Counted from the stretch's first letter, positions 1 through 7,956 are shown. The stretch is DNA of 30,615 nt from CAYJPK01 sp964372035 (GCA_964372035.1 CAYJPK010000019.1:1-30615), one strand, 5' to 3'. Notes: a model not told the origin generated them from the sequence alone. Numbers and translations are program-made.

Positions 1-1
1 C

Positions 2-55
2 ATTGGCAGCTTCAGAGATGCTGAAGGAAGACTCTTAAGTCGTTGGTAGCCAAAG
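2..55. repeat. 54-bp direct repeat, copy 1
   Basis: This segment is identical over 54 bases to 159-212. It contains a perfect 6-bp hairpin (CTTCAG, 5-base loop, CTGAAG at 10-26), and its ends are inverted (TTGGC at 3-7, GCCAA at 49-53). The whole unit could therefore fold as a cruciform or a structured RNA. It looks like an intergenic REP-like element. No coding is apparent. Confidence 0.85.
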
Positions 56-158
56 TTAATGAATATGAGCGAGCGAATAAAGGCTTTAGCGAGTGAAGCG
101 TGAACTTGTTCATGCAAGCTCGGCTTTGCGTATGCGAAGCATTGCCAAAGCTAATATT

Positions 159-212
159 ATTGGCAGCTTCAGAGATGCTGAAGGAAGACTCTTAAGTCGT
201 TGGTAGCCAAAG
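159..212. repeat. 54-bp direct repeat, copy 2
   Basis: Second perfect copy of the element at 2-55, with the same internal hairpin (167-183) and TTGGC/GCCAA ends. The copies are 157 bp apart from start to start. Sequence after the copies differs (GTTAAT versus GCTAGT), so the repeat boundary is sharp. Confidence 0.85.
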
Positions 213-239
213 CTAGTATTTTAAAATGCTAATATAAAT

Positions 240-269
240 AAGCCTAATACTAAGATTGGGCTTTTTTTT
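240..269 (+). terminator. Rho-independent terminator of an upstream gene
   Basis: An 8-bp stem (AGCCTAAT with ATTGGGCT, one G-U pair) and a 6-base loop are followed by a run of eight T. It would end transcription coming from left of the window, ahead of lplA. Confidence 0.7.
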
Positions 270-297
270 GCATTAAATTTCTTTACAATATGCTAAT
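268..297 (+). promoter_or_regulatory. Candidate sigma-70 promoter for lplA
   Basis: TTGCAT (268-273) lies 18 bases before GCTAAT (292-297), about 40 bases ahead of the lplA start and just after the upstream terminator. The match is only moderate in a very AT-rich region. The position is sensible, but other hexamers could serve. Confidence 0.3.
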
Positions 298-337
298 AGT
301 GACATAAAAAAAACAAAAAAACATTATAGGAAATTTC

Positions 338-1321
338 GTGTACTATATAAAAAGCAATTCAACTAATCCATACTTTAATCTTGCCCTAGAACAATTTTTA
401 CTTGAAAATTCAAGTGAAGAGTTTTTTTTGTTATGGCAAAATGATAATGCAATTATTGTTGGCAAGCATCAAAATACTATGTCAGAAATTAATCATAGTT
501 ATGTGAAAGAAAATAATATCAAAGTCGTGCGCAGATTGTCTGGCGGTGGTGCTGTTTACCATGACTTAGGCAATGTTAACTTTACCTTTATAGTTAATCG
601 CAAAAAAGTAAATGAGTTTGATTTTAACTATTTTTGTAATCCTGTTATGAAAGTGTTACAAGGTCTTGGTATTAAAGTAGAATTTAGTGGACGTAATGAT
701 ATGACGATTGATGGAAAAAAGTTTTCTGGCAATTCGCAGTACAATTCTAAGGACAGAATGTTACATCATGGCACTATTTTATTTAACTCTTGCCTACCAA
801 AGCTTGGAATGGCTCTTGTTGTTACAGGTGATAAAATTGAATCCAAAGGTTTAAAATCTGTGCGAAGTCGCGTTGCAAACCTTAGTGAATATTTAACTCA
901 AGATATTAATGTTAATGAATTTATTGATAAATTAGCACTTAGTATTTGTGAAGAGTTGCAAATTGAAAGTTATTCATTAAGTCAAAATGAAAAATCAGGC
1001 ATCGAAAAACTAGCTGATGAAAAATACGCTACTTGGGATTGGAATTATGGTGAACAGTTAAACTACTCCATTAAGAAAGAGCGTCGTATTGAAAATTGTG
1101 GAAAGATAGAATTATTAATGAATATTGAAGAGGGTTTCATCAAGGAACTCGTCTTTTATGGTGATTTTTTTAGTTCAAAAGATATTCAGGAATTAGTTAA
1201 TATGCTAATTGATTGCAAGCTAGAAGAAAAATCACTAAAAAATAAAATACAACATATTAATATTTCAGAATATTTTCATAATTTAAATGATGATGAATTT
1301 ATAAATATTTTATTGCAGTAG
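338..1321 (+). CDS. lplA: Lipoate-protein ligase A
   Basis: This cytoplasmic enzyme activates lipoate with ATP and attaches it to a lysine of lipoyl domains, such as glycine-cleavage H protein or 2-oxoacid dehydrogenase E2. The 327-residue protein has the biotin/lipoate A/B ligase fold signature RRLSGGGAVYHDLGN at residues 65-79. The catalytic lysine is in the GKKFSG motif (K128), followed by HHGTILF. A C-terminal accessory domain (about residues 250-327) is present, as in full-length LplA and unlike LipM/LipL. The start codon is GTG, with an AGGA ribosome-binding site 6 bases ahead. It is the first gene of a tight plus-strand cluster with dinB 7 bases downstream. Family assignment is firm; the lipoyl substrate is not visible here. 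Confidence 0.93.
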   Translation: MYYIKSNSTNPYFNLALEQFLLENSSEEFFLLWQNDNAIIVGKHQNTMSEINHSYVKENNIKVVRRLSGGGAVYHDLGNVNFTFIVNRKKVNEFDFNYFCNPVMKVLQGLGIKVEFSGRNDMTIDGKKFSGNSQYNSKDRMLHHGTILFNSCLPKLGMALVVTGDKIESKGLKSVRSRVANLSEYLTQDINVNEFIDKLALSICEELQIESYSLSQNEKSGIEKLADEKYATWDWNYGEQLNYSIKKERRIENCGKIELLMNIEEGFIKELVFYGDFFSSKDIQELVNMLIDCKLEEKSLKNKIQHINISEYFHNLNDDEFINILLQ

Positions 1322-1328
1322 GTTGTCT

Positions 1329-2486
1329 GTGGCAGTTATAATGCACATTGATATGGACGCTTTTTATGCATCGATTGAACAGCTTGACAATGAAGAATTG
1401 CGCGGCAAGCCTGTTGTGGTTGGTGGTGGTGTGCGTGGTGTTGTAAGTGCTGCCTCCTATGAAGCTCGTAAATTTGGAATACGTTCTGCTATGCCAACAG
1501 GAGAAGTTCTAAGGCGTTGTCCACATGTGATTATGGTAAAGGGGCGAATGGAAAGATATGTCGAACTTTCACGTATAGTGCATGAATGTTTGAATAATTA
1601 CTCGCCATTAGTTGAGTCAGCCTCAATCGATGAAGCCTATGTTGATGCAACTGGCATGGAAAAAATCTTTGGCACACCACTTGAAATGGCACAAAAAATC
1701 AAGGCTGATATTTATGAAAAAACTAAATTAACCTGCTCAATTGGCATTGCACCAATTAAGTTTTTAGCAAAAATTGCCTCTGATATGAATAAGCCAAATG
1801 GTATTTTTATGATTACAGATGAACAAATGTCAGATTTTTTGAATAAACTTTTAGTTGAAAAGGTTCCTGGAGTAGGGCGCAAATTTCATAGTCAGTTAAC
1901 GAGTATCGGTATAAAAACTTTGGCTGATGTCTCAAGGCTTTCTAGTAGTTTTTGGGAAGAGAAGTTTGGCAAAGCAGGCAAGCAATTATACTTATTTGCC
2001 CAAGGTCTTGATGATAGAGAAATTGTTCCATATCAGGATCCAAAATCTGAAAGTGCTGAAACAACTTTAGATAATGATACAAGAAATATTGATGTTTTAA
2101 TTAAATACTTATTTGTTCATGCAGAGAGAGTTGGACGAAATTTACGCAAAAATAATTTAGCTGGACGAACTATAAGTTTAAAGATAAAATATTCTGATTT
2201 TAGGCAAATGGTGCGCCAAATATCTTTGACCAATCCTACTTGTTCAACTCAAACTATTTTTGAAACAGCATGTGGAATTTTAGAAAATATAAAGCTTGAA
2301 ATGCCGGTGCGCTTGATTGGGCTTGGTGTTTCAAATTTTGATAATAGGTCACAGCAAGGTTTTTTACCTGGTCTTAATCAAAATATAGAAAACGAAAAAA
2401 AGCGCACTAAACTAGACTTTACTATGGACGCACTTAATGAACGCTATGGCAAGTCGACAATTTTTCGTGGAAGGTCTAAAATATGA
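1329..2486 (+). CDS. dinB: DNA polymerase IV (Y-family translesion polymerase)
   Basis: This error-prone polymerase bypasses damaged template bases. The N-terminal HIDMDAFYAS motif (aspartates at about residues 8 and 10) and SIDEAY (D101, E102) carry the metal-binding carboxylates of the Y-family palm. A helix-hairpin-helix segment (KVPGVGRK) and a little-finger domain follow. A QGFLPGL stretch near the C-terminus may be a beta-clamp contact. I place the start at the GTG at 1329 (385 aa) because AGG at 1320-1322 sits 6 bases ahead. The TTG at 1323 abuts the lplA stop and has no such site, and the ATG at 1341 would remove the residues just before HIDMD. The gene is translationally close to lplA. 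No LexA box is evident, as expected for an internal operon gene. Confidence 0.92.
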   Translation: MAVIMHIDMDAFYASIEQLDNEELRGKPVVVGGGVRGVVSAASYEARKFGIRSAMPTGEVLRRCPHVIMVKGRMERYVELSRIVHECLNNYSPLVESASIDEAYVDATGMEKIFGTPLEMAQKIKADIYEKTKLTCSIGIAPIKFLAKIASDMNKPNGIFMITDEQMSDFLNKLLVEKVPGVGRKFHSQLTSIGIKTLADVSRLSSSFWEEKFGKAGKQLYLFAQGLDDREIVPYQDPKSESAETTLDNDTRNIDVLIKYLFVHAERVGRNLRKNNLAGRTISLKIKYSDFRQMVRQISLTNPTCSTQTIFETACGILENIKLEMPVRLIGLGVSNFDNRSQQGFLPGLNQNIENEKKRTKLDFTMDALNERYGKSTIFRGRSKI

Positions 2487-2501
2487 AGCATATTAGCTTT
2501 A

Positions 2502-3503
2502 ATGATGGAGAAAATAAATAAATTGCAGAAATTTACAATAATTCGTTTAAGCGCACTTGGTGACATTGTTTTAACTACAGGTGTGATGAAGTATTTTTAT
2601 GAAAAGCATGGTTATACTTTCAATGTCATAACTAAAAGTAAGTTCTCTGACCTTTTTGTTAAACACCCTGCTGTTAAAGAAGTTATTGCACTTGAAGATG
2701 AACAAATAGAAGGGCTTAACTTAATTAAAACTTGGCAAGATTTAGCCAAAAAATATAAAGATAGTGTGCTCGTGGATTTACATGATAATTTGCGAACTAA
2801 TATTTTAGGCTATCTGTGGAAGGCTCGTGTTCTGCGTTATAATAAGTTTGATATTCAGCGTCGTCTATTTTTATTTAGTAAACTTAAGTTTTTTGCAGAT
2901 AATTTGAATGAGTTTAATGTAACGCAACGCTATGCAAGAGCAATTAATAATGACTTTGCAAGCAGAAAAGCACTTATGCCAAAACTGTATTTGACTGATG
3001 ATGAATTTATAACTGCGGCAGATAACTTAAGAAATTTTTCAGAAAAACCAATTGCTCTTCACCCATATGCAACATATAAAAGCAAATCTTGGGCAGTTGA
3101 AAATTGGCAAAATCTTATTGAGAAGCTGGATAAGAATTCTAAACCATATATTGTAATTGGTCATGGCGATGGATTCAAAATTAAACCAGAAAATGACTTT
3201 AGGAATAAATATAGCTTACGTGAAAGTGCAGCTTTGCTAGCTAACTCTAGCGTTTTAATTACCAATGACTCTGGACCTATGCACTTAGCTTCAAGTGTTG
3301 GTGTGCCAGTAGTTGCTTTATTTGGTCCAACAGTAGCGGAGTGGGGTTTTTACCCTAGTGGAAAAGAGGATATTGTATTTGAGCATAAGCTTAAGTGTAG
3401 GCCTTGTTCGCTTCATGGAAAAATTGACTGTAAAAATAGTTTTGAATGCTTAACTAAAACAAATGTTGAAACAGTTTATAATGCTTTAACAAAATTTATG
3501 TAG
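2502..3503 (+). CDS. Glycosyltransferase family 9 (heptosyltransferase-like)
   Basis: This is a GT9-family ADP-heptose:LPS heptosyltransferase-like enzyme of 333 residues, a usual length for the family. It would add heptose to the inner core of lipopolysaccharide at the inner face of the cytoplasmic membrane. The N-terminus has the typical IIRLSALGDIVLTTG, with the catalytic-region aspartate after LG. The C-terminal half has TNDSGPMHLAS and VPVVALFGPT, the nucleotide-sugar binding region, followed by a cysteine-bearing segment (CRPCSLHG). No signal peptide is seen. The ribosome-binding site is weak, and two adjacent ATGs (2502, 2505) are possible starts. It is the third gene of the lplA cluster. 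Which core position it acts on (WaaC, WaaF or WaaQ) cannot be decided. Confidence 0.85.
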   Translation: MMEKINKLQKFTIIRLSALGDIVLTTGVMKYFYEKHGYTFNVITKSKFSDLFVKHPAVKEVIALEDEQIEGLNLIKTWQDLAKKYKDSVLVDLHDNLRTNILGYLWKARVLRYNKFDIQRRLFLFSKLKFFADNLNEFNVTQRYARAINNDFASRKALMPKLYLTDDEFITAADNLRNFSEKPIALHPYATYKSKSWAVENWQNLIEKLDKNSKPYIVIGHGDGFKIKPENDFRNKYSLRESAALLANSSVLITNDSGPMHLASSVGVPVVALFGPTVAEWGFYPSGKEDIVFEHKLKCRPCSLHGKIDCKNSFECLTKTNVETVYNALTKFM

Positions 3504-3510
3504 GAAATTT

Positions 3511-4020
3511 ATGGGTTATATTACTTACGGGTATTGGTTTTACTTTGGTATTTTTTTTGCTGCACTAGGTTTACTTTTGTTTTTTGTGACAAGAAAAAAA
3601 AGAACAAATAGAAATATTCATACAATTGTATTAATGGCGCTACTTGCATTTAGTGGTTTTAAGTGTGCTAGAGAGGAAGTTGTTAATGAAAAATTAAAGC
3701 AGGAAGGTCCCTATACTTTCACGATTGCAAAAATAGTTAATGCAAAAGCTTTTTCTGATAGTGATAAAATTGAACAAATAGAATATAAATACTCCATAGG
3801 TGAACAGCACTACGGTGGTATTGATAAGTTATTAACTGCCTATACAAATGAAAGGGATTTTACAGAAGATGATATTTATGATAAATGTGTATTAATTCGC
3901 GTTGTTGCATCGAAATTAAGTGTAAGTTCTTTAGTTGGAATTTTAAAAAAATGTGAACCAGCACCGCAAAATGGCACCGCTAATCCAAATTATGAGCTTG
4001 ATGACTTATGGATAAGATAA
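3511..4020 (+). CDS. Small membrane protein of unknown function
   Basis: I do not recognise this 169-residue protein. It has two hydrophobic stretches (about residues 8-26 and 38-52) separated by a strongly basic loop (TRKKRTNRN), which by the positive-inside rule should be cytoplasmic. The remaining 115 residues are soluble, charged and would lie on the periplasmic side. They include a cysteine just after the second helix (C52) and two more (C131, C153). The sequence before C52 (FSGFKC) is not a clean lipobox. An AGGA site overlaps the stop codon of the preceding glycosyltransferase gene, so it is probably translated from the same transcript. A terminator follows at once, so it is the last gene of the cluster. 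Confidence 0.7.
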   Translation: MGYITYGYWFYFGIFFAALGLLLFFVTRKKRTNRNIHTIVLMALLAFSGFKCAREEVVNEKLKQEGPYTFTIAKIVNAKAFSDSDKIEQIEYKYSIGEQHYGGIDKLLTAYTNERDFTEDDIYDKCVLIRVVASKLSVSSLVGILKKCEPAPQNGTANPNYELDDLWIR

Positions 4021-4059
4021 CATACTAAATTTATTGATATAAAATTTTATTTTTTAAAA

Positions 4060-4088
4060 AAGCACAAATAAGAATTGTGCTTTTTTTT
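4060..4088. terminator. Terminator of the lplA cluster
   Basis: A 7-bp stem (AGCACAA with TTGTGCT) has A residues on its left and eight or more T on its right, so it can work on either strand. It lies 40 bases after the last gene of the cluster. Confidence 0.8.
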
Positions 4089-4156
4089 ATTTTGTAATAA
4101 ACAGGCTCTAGGTGCATATTTTTTTTTACTATAGTTAATAGTTGAGGGTAAATTTT

Positions 4157-5053
4157 ATGATTGGAATAGGTGAACTTGCTGGCATTGGTACGGGGCTTTT
4201 TTGGTCTATTTCTTGCCTTATTCATACTGAAGCATCAAAAACACTTGGCGCAACTAGTATGCTTGTAGTTCGTATTCCCTTGGCTGTTACATGCCTTGCT
4301 GCTTTAGTTCTTTTTTCAGGAGAAGTTCATAACTATCCCCTTTCAAGCATTGTTTTGATGGTTTTATCAGGTTTGTTTGGCATTGCAACTTGTGATTGGT
4401 GCTTCTATTATGCAATTCAGAGTATTGGGGTTAGGGCAGCATTAGTTTGTCAATCCTTGTATGCTTCTATTGCGGCTGTACTAGGGGTTCTTTTTTTAAA
4501 TGAAACTCTTGGTTGGCAAGGTTTCATAGGGATTTTAGTAGCATCTGTAGGTGTTGTTGCAGTTATTGCAGCAGAGCAAGATACACAAGGCAATATTCAA
4601 ACAACACCACATAAGCGTAGGGTGGGAATTGTTCTTGCATTTGGTTCAGCACTTTCTCTTGCTATTGCGATGGTACTTTCAAAAGAAGCTATTCGCTTAG
4701 GTATGCCATCTTTAACTGGCGCATTATTTCGCACAATTGCGGCACTTTTTGTTGTTTGGAGTGTGAATATATATACTCACCACTTCATCAAATCTTTTGT
4801 TGATTTACGTAGTAACCCTAAAATGATATGGTTTTTAATTGGTGGGTGCTTTTTTGGAACTGTTGGCGGACTTTGGCTATCGCTAATTGCTCTTTCAAAT
4901 ACACAAACGGGTATTGCTACAATTTTAATGAGTTTGCAGGTTGTATTTTTACCTTTTTTAACTTGGATTATCGAACATAAAAGACCTGCTTTTGGAACTC
5001 TTGTTGGTGCTTGTATTGCCTTTTTAGGGGCGGTTATAGTTATATTACGTTAA
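4157..5053 (+). CDS. EamA/DMT-family inner-membrane transporter
   Basis: A 298-residue drug/metabolite transporter (DMT) superfamily protein with about ten transmembrane helices arranged as two EamA repeats (roughly residues 5-140 and 155-298). The end of the first repeat has the usual small-residue-rich VLGVLFLNETLGWQGFIGI pattern. Such proteins export metabolites, often amino acids or nucleotides, but the substrate cannot be told from sequence. The ATG at 4157 is preferred because GAGGG lies 8 bases ahead of it; an in-frame TTG at 4142 would place that site inside the gene. It stands alone between two terminators and converges on another EamA gene. Confidence 0.88.
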   Translation: MIGIGELAGIGTGLFWSISCLIHTEASKTLGATSMLVVRIPLAVTCLAALVLFSGEVHNYPLSSIVLMVLSGLFGIATCDWCFYYAIQSIGVRAALVCQSLYASIAAVLGVLFLNETLGWQGFIGILVASVGVVAVIAAEQDTQGNIQTTPHKRRVGIVLAFGSALSLAIAMVLSKEAIRLGMPSLTGALFRTIAALFVVWSVNIYTHHFIKSFVDLRSNPKMIWFLIGGCFFGTVGGLWLSLIALSNTQTGIATILMSLQVVFLPFLTWIIEHKRPAFGTLVGACIAFLGAVIVILR

Positions 5054-5071
5054 AGTTACTTATCAGCAAAT

Positions 5072-5116
5072 AAAATGCAAGAATGATAGCATACAGTGCT
5101 ATTTTCTTGCATTTTT
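5072..5116. terminator. Bidirectional terminator between convergent EamA genes
   Basis: An 11-12-bp perfect stem (AAAATGCAAGAA with its complement at 5104-5115) encloses a second 6-bp stem (ATAGCA/TGCTAT). A and T runs lie at both ends, so it serves both converging genes. Confidence 0.85.
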
Positions 5117-5146
5117 AAATTGTAGCCAAATAGCTTCTAGAGAATA

Positions 5147-6055
5147 TTAATTGTTTTTGCTCAATTTTTTTTGTCTTAACATTGGTGTGATTGTGAGTAG
5201 CACGACTGAAAAAACAATTATTAAAATACCAAAACACATTTCAAGGCTAAGTTTTTCATAAAACACTACGACACCAACAATAACAGCTGTTATTGGTTCC
5301 ATAGCACCAAGAATTGATGAAATAACTGAACCGACTTTTTTGATGGCTGAAATCAACAGTATGCTAGGTAGAACAGCTGTAATAAGCGAACCAAAAATAA
5401 GCTGCATCACTGTATAAGCATCTTTTGGCACAACGAAAGTATCTGTCCCCAAAGTATATAGGAACGTAAGCATGCCACTTATAAGAAAAATATATATCGA
5501 AAGAGTGTCTTTGCTAATTTGGCTATGCTGAACTTTAAATATTCCAATAATATAGATAGTGTAAGTTAGGCCTGAGCAAAGACTTAAAACTACACCTGTA
5601 GTATTAACAGTTTCTAGGGAATTGAAAAAACCGGAGAGCAAGGCAACGCCTAAAAATGTGAATAAGCTAAGAATTATTTTATACCCTTCCAAGGGCTCTT
5701 TATAAAACATAACCATGACAAGCATAACGAATATTGGATTTATAAAAAATATAGTGCTAGCAACACCGCTTGGGATATGTGTAATAGCTAAAAATAAGCA
5801 TAGCGCACATAAAAAACAACCCACAGATGCAATAAAAATATGAAAAAAAGTAATGGCAGAAATTTTTATCGATTTTTTTCTGACCATGCATAGAGTTAGC
5901 ATGATAAGAAATGCAAATAAAAAGCGATAAAAAAGGCTAGATTCAGGGCTAAGCCCTTTTTTATAAAGTGGCATATACCAAAAAGGAATTAAGCCAAAAA
6001 AACTTGCTGAAAGAACTGCTTCGATATAACCAGCTACCCTTGGAGAAAAAGACAT
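5147..6055 (-). CDS. EamA/DMT-family transporter
   Basis: A 302-residue integral membrane protein with about ten hydrophobic helices and two EamA-type repeats. The first repeat ends near FYKEPLEGYKIILSLFTFLG and the second near FYEKLSLEMCFGILII, the usual position of the conserved glutamate. Permease of unknown substrate, probably an exporter. It is not a close relative of the neighbouring EamA protein at 4157-5053, as the two share only family-level patterns. The ribosome-binding site is poor (GGGGTG about 6 bases ahead of the ATG), suggesting modest expression. It is monocistronic, with a terminator upstream (6170-6222) and one downstream (5072-5116). Confidence 0.87.
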   Translation of the reverse strand: MSFSPRVAGYIEAVLSASFFGLIPFWYMPLYKKGLSPESSLFYRFLFAFLIMLTLCMVRKKSIKISAITFFHIFIASVGCFLCALCLFLAITHIPSGVASTIFFINPIFVMLVMVMFYKEPLEGYKIILSLFTFLGVALLSGFFNSLETVNTTGVVLSLCSGLTYTIYIIGIFKVQHSQISKDTLSIYIFLISGMLTFLYTLGTDTFVVPKDAYTVMQLIFGSLITAVLPSILLISAIKKVGSVISSILGAMEPITAVIVGVVVFYEKLSLEMCFGILIIVFSVVLLTITPMLRQKKLSKNN

Positions 6056-6169
6056 AAGGACACCCCAAATCCATACAGAATGTATTAAATAAAAACAAAC
6101 AGTATCTTTTTTAGGTTTTTTGTCAATATAAAGTCTACACTGGAAAAAGAGAAATTATTTGTATTTTCA

Positions 6170-6222
6170 AAAAAAACATAACAATCTTCATATTAAGCTA
6201 TGTTGACTGTTATGTTTTTTTT
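6170..6222. terminator. Terminator downstream of the bacterioferritin gene
   Basis: A stem of 12 or more bp (AAAAACATAACA with TGTTATGTTTTT) flanks a 24-base loop, with runs of A and T at the two ends. On the minus strand it ends the bacterioferritin transcript and insulates the EamA gene that follows. Confidence 0.75.
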
Positions 6223-6262
6223 GTTATTACTTGAAATCAAATTACTATATTACATTTGGAAA

Positions 6263-6739
6263 TTAATCTTCGCTTTTGCCAGTCATGTTTGCTAAAAATA
6301 CAGCGCCAAGCTCTGTAATATGTGTATTCGTGTCATCAAAATAATTTAGATGCTCCTGTTCTTCCTGTAAAATTTGTTGAATTAATTGCTTACTTATATG
6401 GTCACCAGCTTTGACACAAATATCAATAATTTCATTGTAAGCTTGGATAGTATCGTCTTCTAGGTACATACTTGTAGGAAAAACTTCCTTCAAATCTTGA
6501 CCATGCTTGATTGGTTCATAAAGCTTACTAACTGGTTCACCATCAAGCTCTTTTATACGTTCAGCAATTTTTTCAGCATGTTTCATTTCATCAATAGAAA
6601 TTTTACGCATTATCGTTGCCATTTTTCCATAATTTAAATCATCTAACATATAGTGATAAATCATGTATTGATGAATGCCTGTAAGTTCCATACTTCTGGC
6701 CTTATTCAAAGCATCAATTACTACTTGTTTATTATCCAT
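6263..6739 (-). CDS. bfr: Bacterioferritin
   Basis: A 158-residue four-helix-bundle iron-storage protein that oxidises Fe(II) and stores it in a 24-subunit shell. The ferroxidase di-iron ligands fall at the same residue numbers as in E. coli Bfr: E18, E51, H54, E94, E127 and H130. M52, the axial ligand of the inter-subunit haem, is also kept, so this is a haem-binding bacterioferritin and not a plain ferritin. The sequence resembles the Desulfovibrio desulfuricans protein, which carries Fe-coproporphyrin III. The start is set by a perfect AGGAGG 5 bases ahead of the ATG at 6739; a longer reading from 6793 has no such support. No rubredoxin or Bfd gene adjoins it. It is monocistronic. Confidence 0.93.
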   Translation of the reverse strand: MDNKQVVIDALNKARSMELTGIHQYMIYHYMLDDLNYGKMATIMRKISIDEMKHAEKIAERIKELDGEPVSKLYEPIKHGQDLKEVFPTSMYLEDDTIQAYNEIIDICVKAGDHISKQLIQQILQEEQEHLNYFDDTNTHITELGAVFLANMTGKSED

Positions 6740-6823
6740 ATACTCCTCCTTTATTAATAAAATTAAGATATAAAGGTTTGATATTACAGGCAATTATAAT
6801 AATAATAAATAATGCAATTTAAT

Positions 6824-6864
6824 CAAAAAAGAAGAGATTGAAAATATAAAAAATTCAATCTCTT
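6824..6864 (-). terminator. Terminator of the TRAP operon
   Basis: An 11-bp perfect stem (6832-6842 with 6854-6864) is followed, read on the minus strand, by CTTTTTTG. It lies about 90 bases after the dctP stop and before the bacterioferritin promoter region. Confidence 0.75.
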
Positions 6865-6878
6865 ACTTGTGGAAAAGA

Positions 6879-6901
6879 AAGGGGAAGTTAAACTTCCCCT
6901 T
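6879..6901. terminator. Strong GC-containing hairpin after dctP
   Basis: A near-perfect palindrome with 11-base arms around a single A (arms read AAGGGGAAGTT and its complement). It has no long T run of its own but sits just ahead of the terminator at 6824-6864. It may protect the 3' end of the dctP message or act as part of a double terminator. Confidence 0.6.
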
Positions 6902-6948
6902 GTGACTAGCTCGTAAATCTCATCATTTACGCAATGAAACTAAAACTA

Positions 6949-7929
6949 TTACTTACGTAATTTGTTAATTTCTTCAACGATGTCAGCACCACCAAATTTA
7001 TCAATAAATGTTTGGTGACCTGGTTTAATGATTTCATAGAAAGGAGTAGTATCGATTTCTCTTACAACTTCTAAGCCCATTTTTTCGAGTTCATCAGCAA
7101 TTTTCATGATGTTGTCGTTGTTATATTTACGTTGCCATGCAGCAGCTTCTTTAGATGCTTGAGTGATGATGTCTTGTTGTTCTTTTGTTAAAGAATCCCA
7201 CTTAGCATTGTTCATGATAACTAAGAGAGCACTGTAAGCGTGACCTGATAAAGAAACGAATTTTTGAACTTCTTGGAACTTAGATGTATAGAATACGCCG
7301 ATTGGGTGTTCTTGGCCATCAACTGCACCAGTTTCTAAAGCTGTGTAGAGTTCAGCTAAAGCCATAGGAACTGGGTTTGTGCCTAATAATTTGAATGATT
7401 CAATGTGGTTAGGGCTACCAGTTGTACGCATTTTCATACCTTTAAGGTCTTCAGGAGTTTTGATTGGGCGTTTGTTATTTGTAAGTTGTCTCCAACCATT
7501 TTCCCAGTAACCAATAGCAGTCATGCCGTGAGGTCTGAATTGGTCAAGAATTTTTTTACCAATAGGACCGTCAAGAACGTCATAAGCGTGCTGTGCGTTT
7601 TGGAACATGAATAAACAGTCAAAAAGACCGATATGTGGAACATAACCAGCAAAGTTTACGCCACCTGAAACAGCCATGTCAATTGTACCAGCACGAACGC
7701 CAGTAAGAACAGCTTGGAATGCACCAAGTGAGCTGTCTGTGAAAACTTTAATTTCGATTTCACCGTTTGTTCTTTCATTTACGAGTTTCGCAAATAATTG
7801 AGCTGTTTGTGCTTGATCGCTATCACGTGCAGTTTCAACTGCCATTCTGAAAACTTTCTTAGCACTTGCAACAGTAGCCATGCTGAAAAGGGCTACAAAA
7901 ACCATTAATAAAACTAAACTTTTTCTCAT
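6949..7929 (-). CDS. dctP: TRAP transporter solute-binding protein, DctP family
   Basis: A 326-residue periplasmic binding protein of a tripartite ATP-independent periplasmic (TRAP) transporter. A signal peptide (residues 1-23, basic start, hydrophobic core, ASA cleavage site) precedes the two-lobed DctP domain. The family signature DLKGMKMRTTG contains R168, the arginine that clamps the carboxylate of the ligand, followed by PVPMALAELYTALETGAVDGQE. The ligand is therefore an organic acid or sugar acid. Its ribosome-binding site (AGGAG) is good, and it lies 27 bases after dctM. It is the last gene of its operon, whereas TRAP operons usually start with the binding protein. A sialic-acid-like ligand is possible given the neighbours, but C4-dicarboxylates or other acids are not excluded. 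Confidence 0.92.
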   Translation of the reverse strand: MRKSLVLLMVFVALFSMATVASAKKVFRMAVETARDSDQAQTAQLFAKLVNERTNGEIEIKVFTDSSLGAFQAVLTGVRAGTIDMAVSGGVNFAGYVPHIGLFDCLFMFQNAQHAYDVLDGPIGKKILDQFRPHGMTAIGYWENGWRQLTNNKRPIKTPEDLKGMKMRTTGSPNHIESFKLLGTNPVPMALAELYTALETGAVDGQEHPIGVFYTSKFQEVQKFVSLSGHAYSALLVIMNNAKWDSLTKEQQDIITQASKEAAAWQRKYNNDNIMKIADELEKMGLEVVREIDTTPFYEIIKPGHQTFIDKFGGADIVEEINKLRK

Positions 7930-7956
7930 TCTATTTCTCCTTAAAAAAATAATAAT

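Larger units (their letters stand above)
1..337. other. Gene-free left flank with repeats and a terminator
   Basis: No convincing coding region is seen here. The stretch holds two copies of a 54-bp direct repeat, a GC-richer spacer between them, a rho-independent terminator near 240-269 that would close a gene lying left of the window, and the leader of lplA. The phrase GCCAAAG followed by an AT-rich TAAT-like tail occurs three times (near 49, 144 and 206), so the spacer looks like the edge of a further degenerate repeat unit. Confidence 0.7.

Noticed and set aside
1..212. CRISPR array
   Set aside because: The two repeats are 54 bp with a 103-bp spacer, only two copies are visible and no cas gene is present, so it does not fit.
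4142..4156. TTG start for the first EamA gene
   Set aside because: It would place the GAGGG ribosome-binding site inside the coding region; the ATG at 4157 has ideal spacing.
4031..4225. 64-codon minus-strand frame
   Set aside because: It crosses the terminator and the start of the EamA gene and is lysine-rich, as expected of AT-rich noise, with no supporting site.
6740..6793. Longer N-terminus for bacterioferritin
   Set aside because: The perfect AGGAGG lies inside this extension, 5 bases ahead of the ATG at 6739, and the shorter protein matches E. coli Bfr numbering residue for residue.
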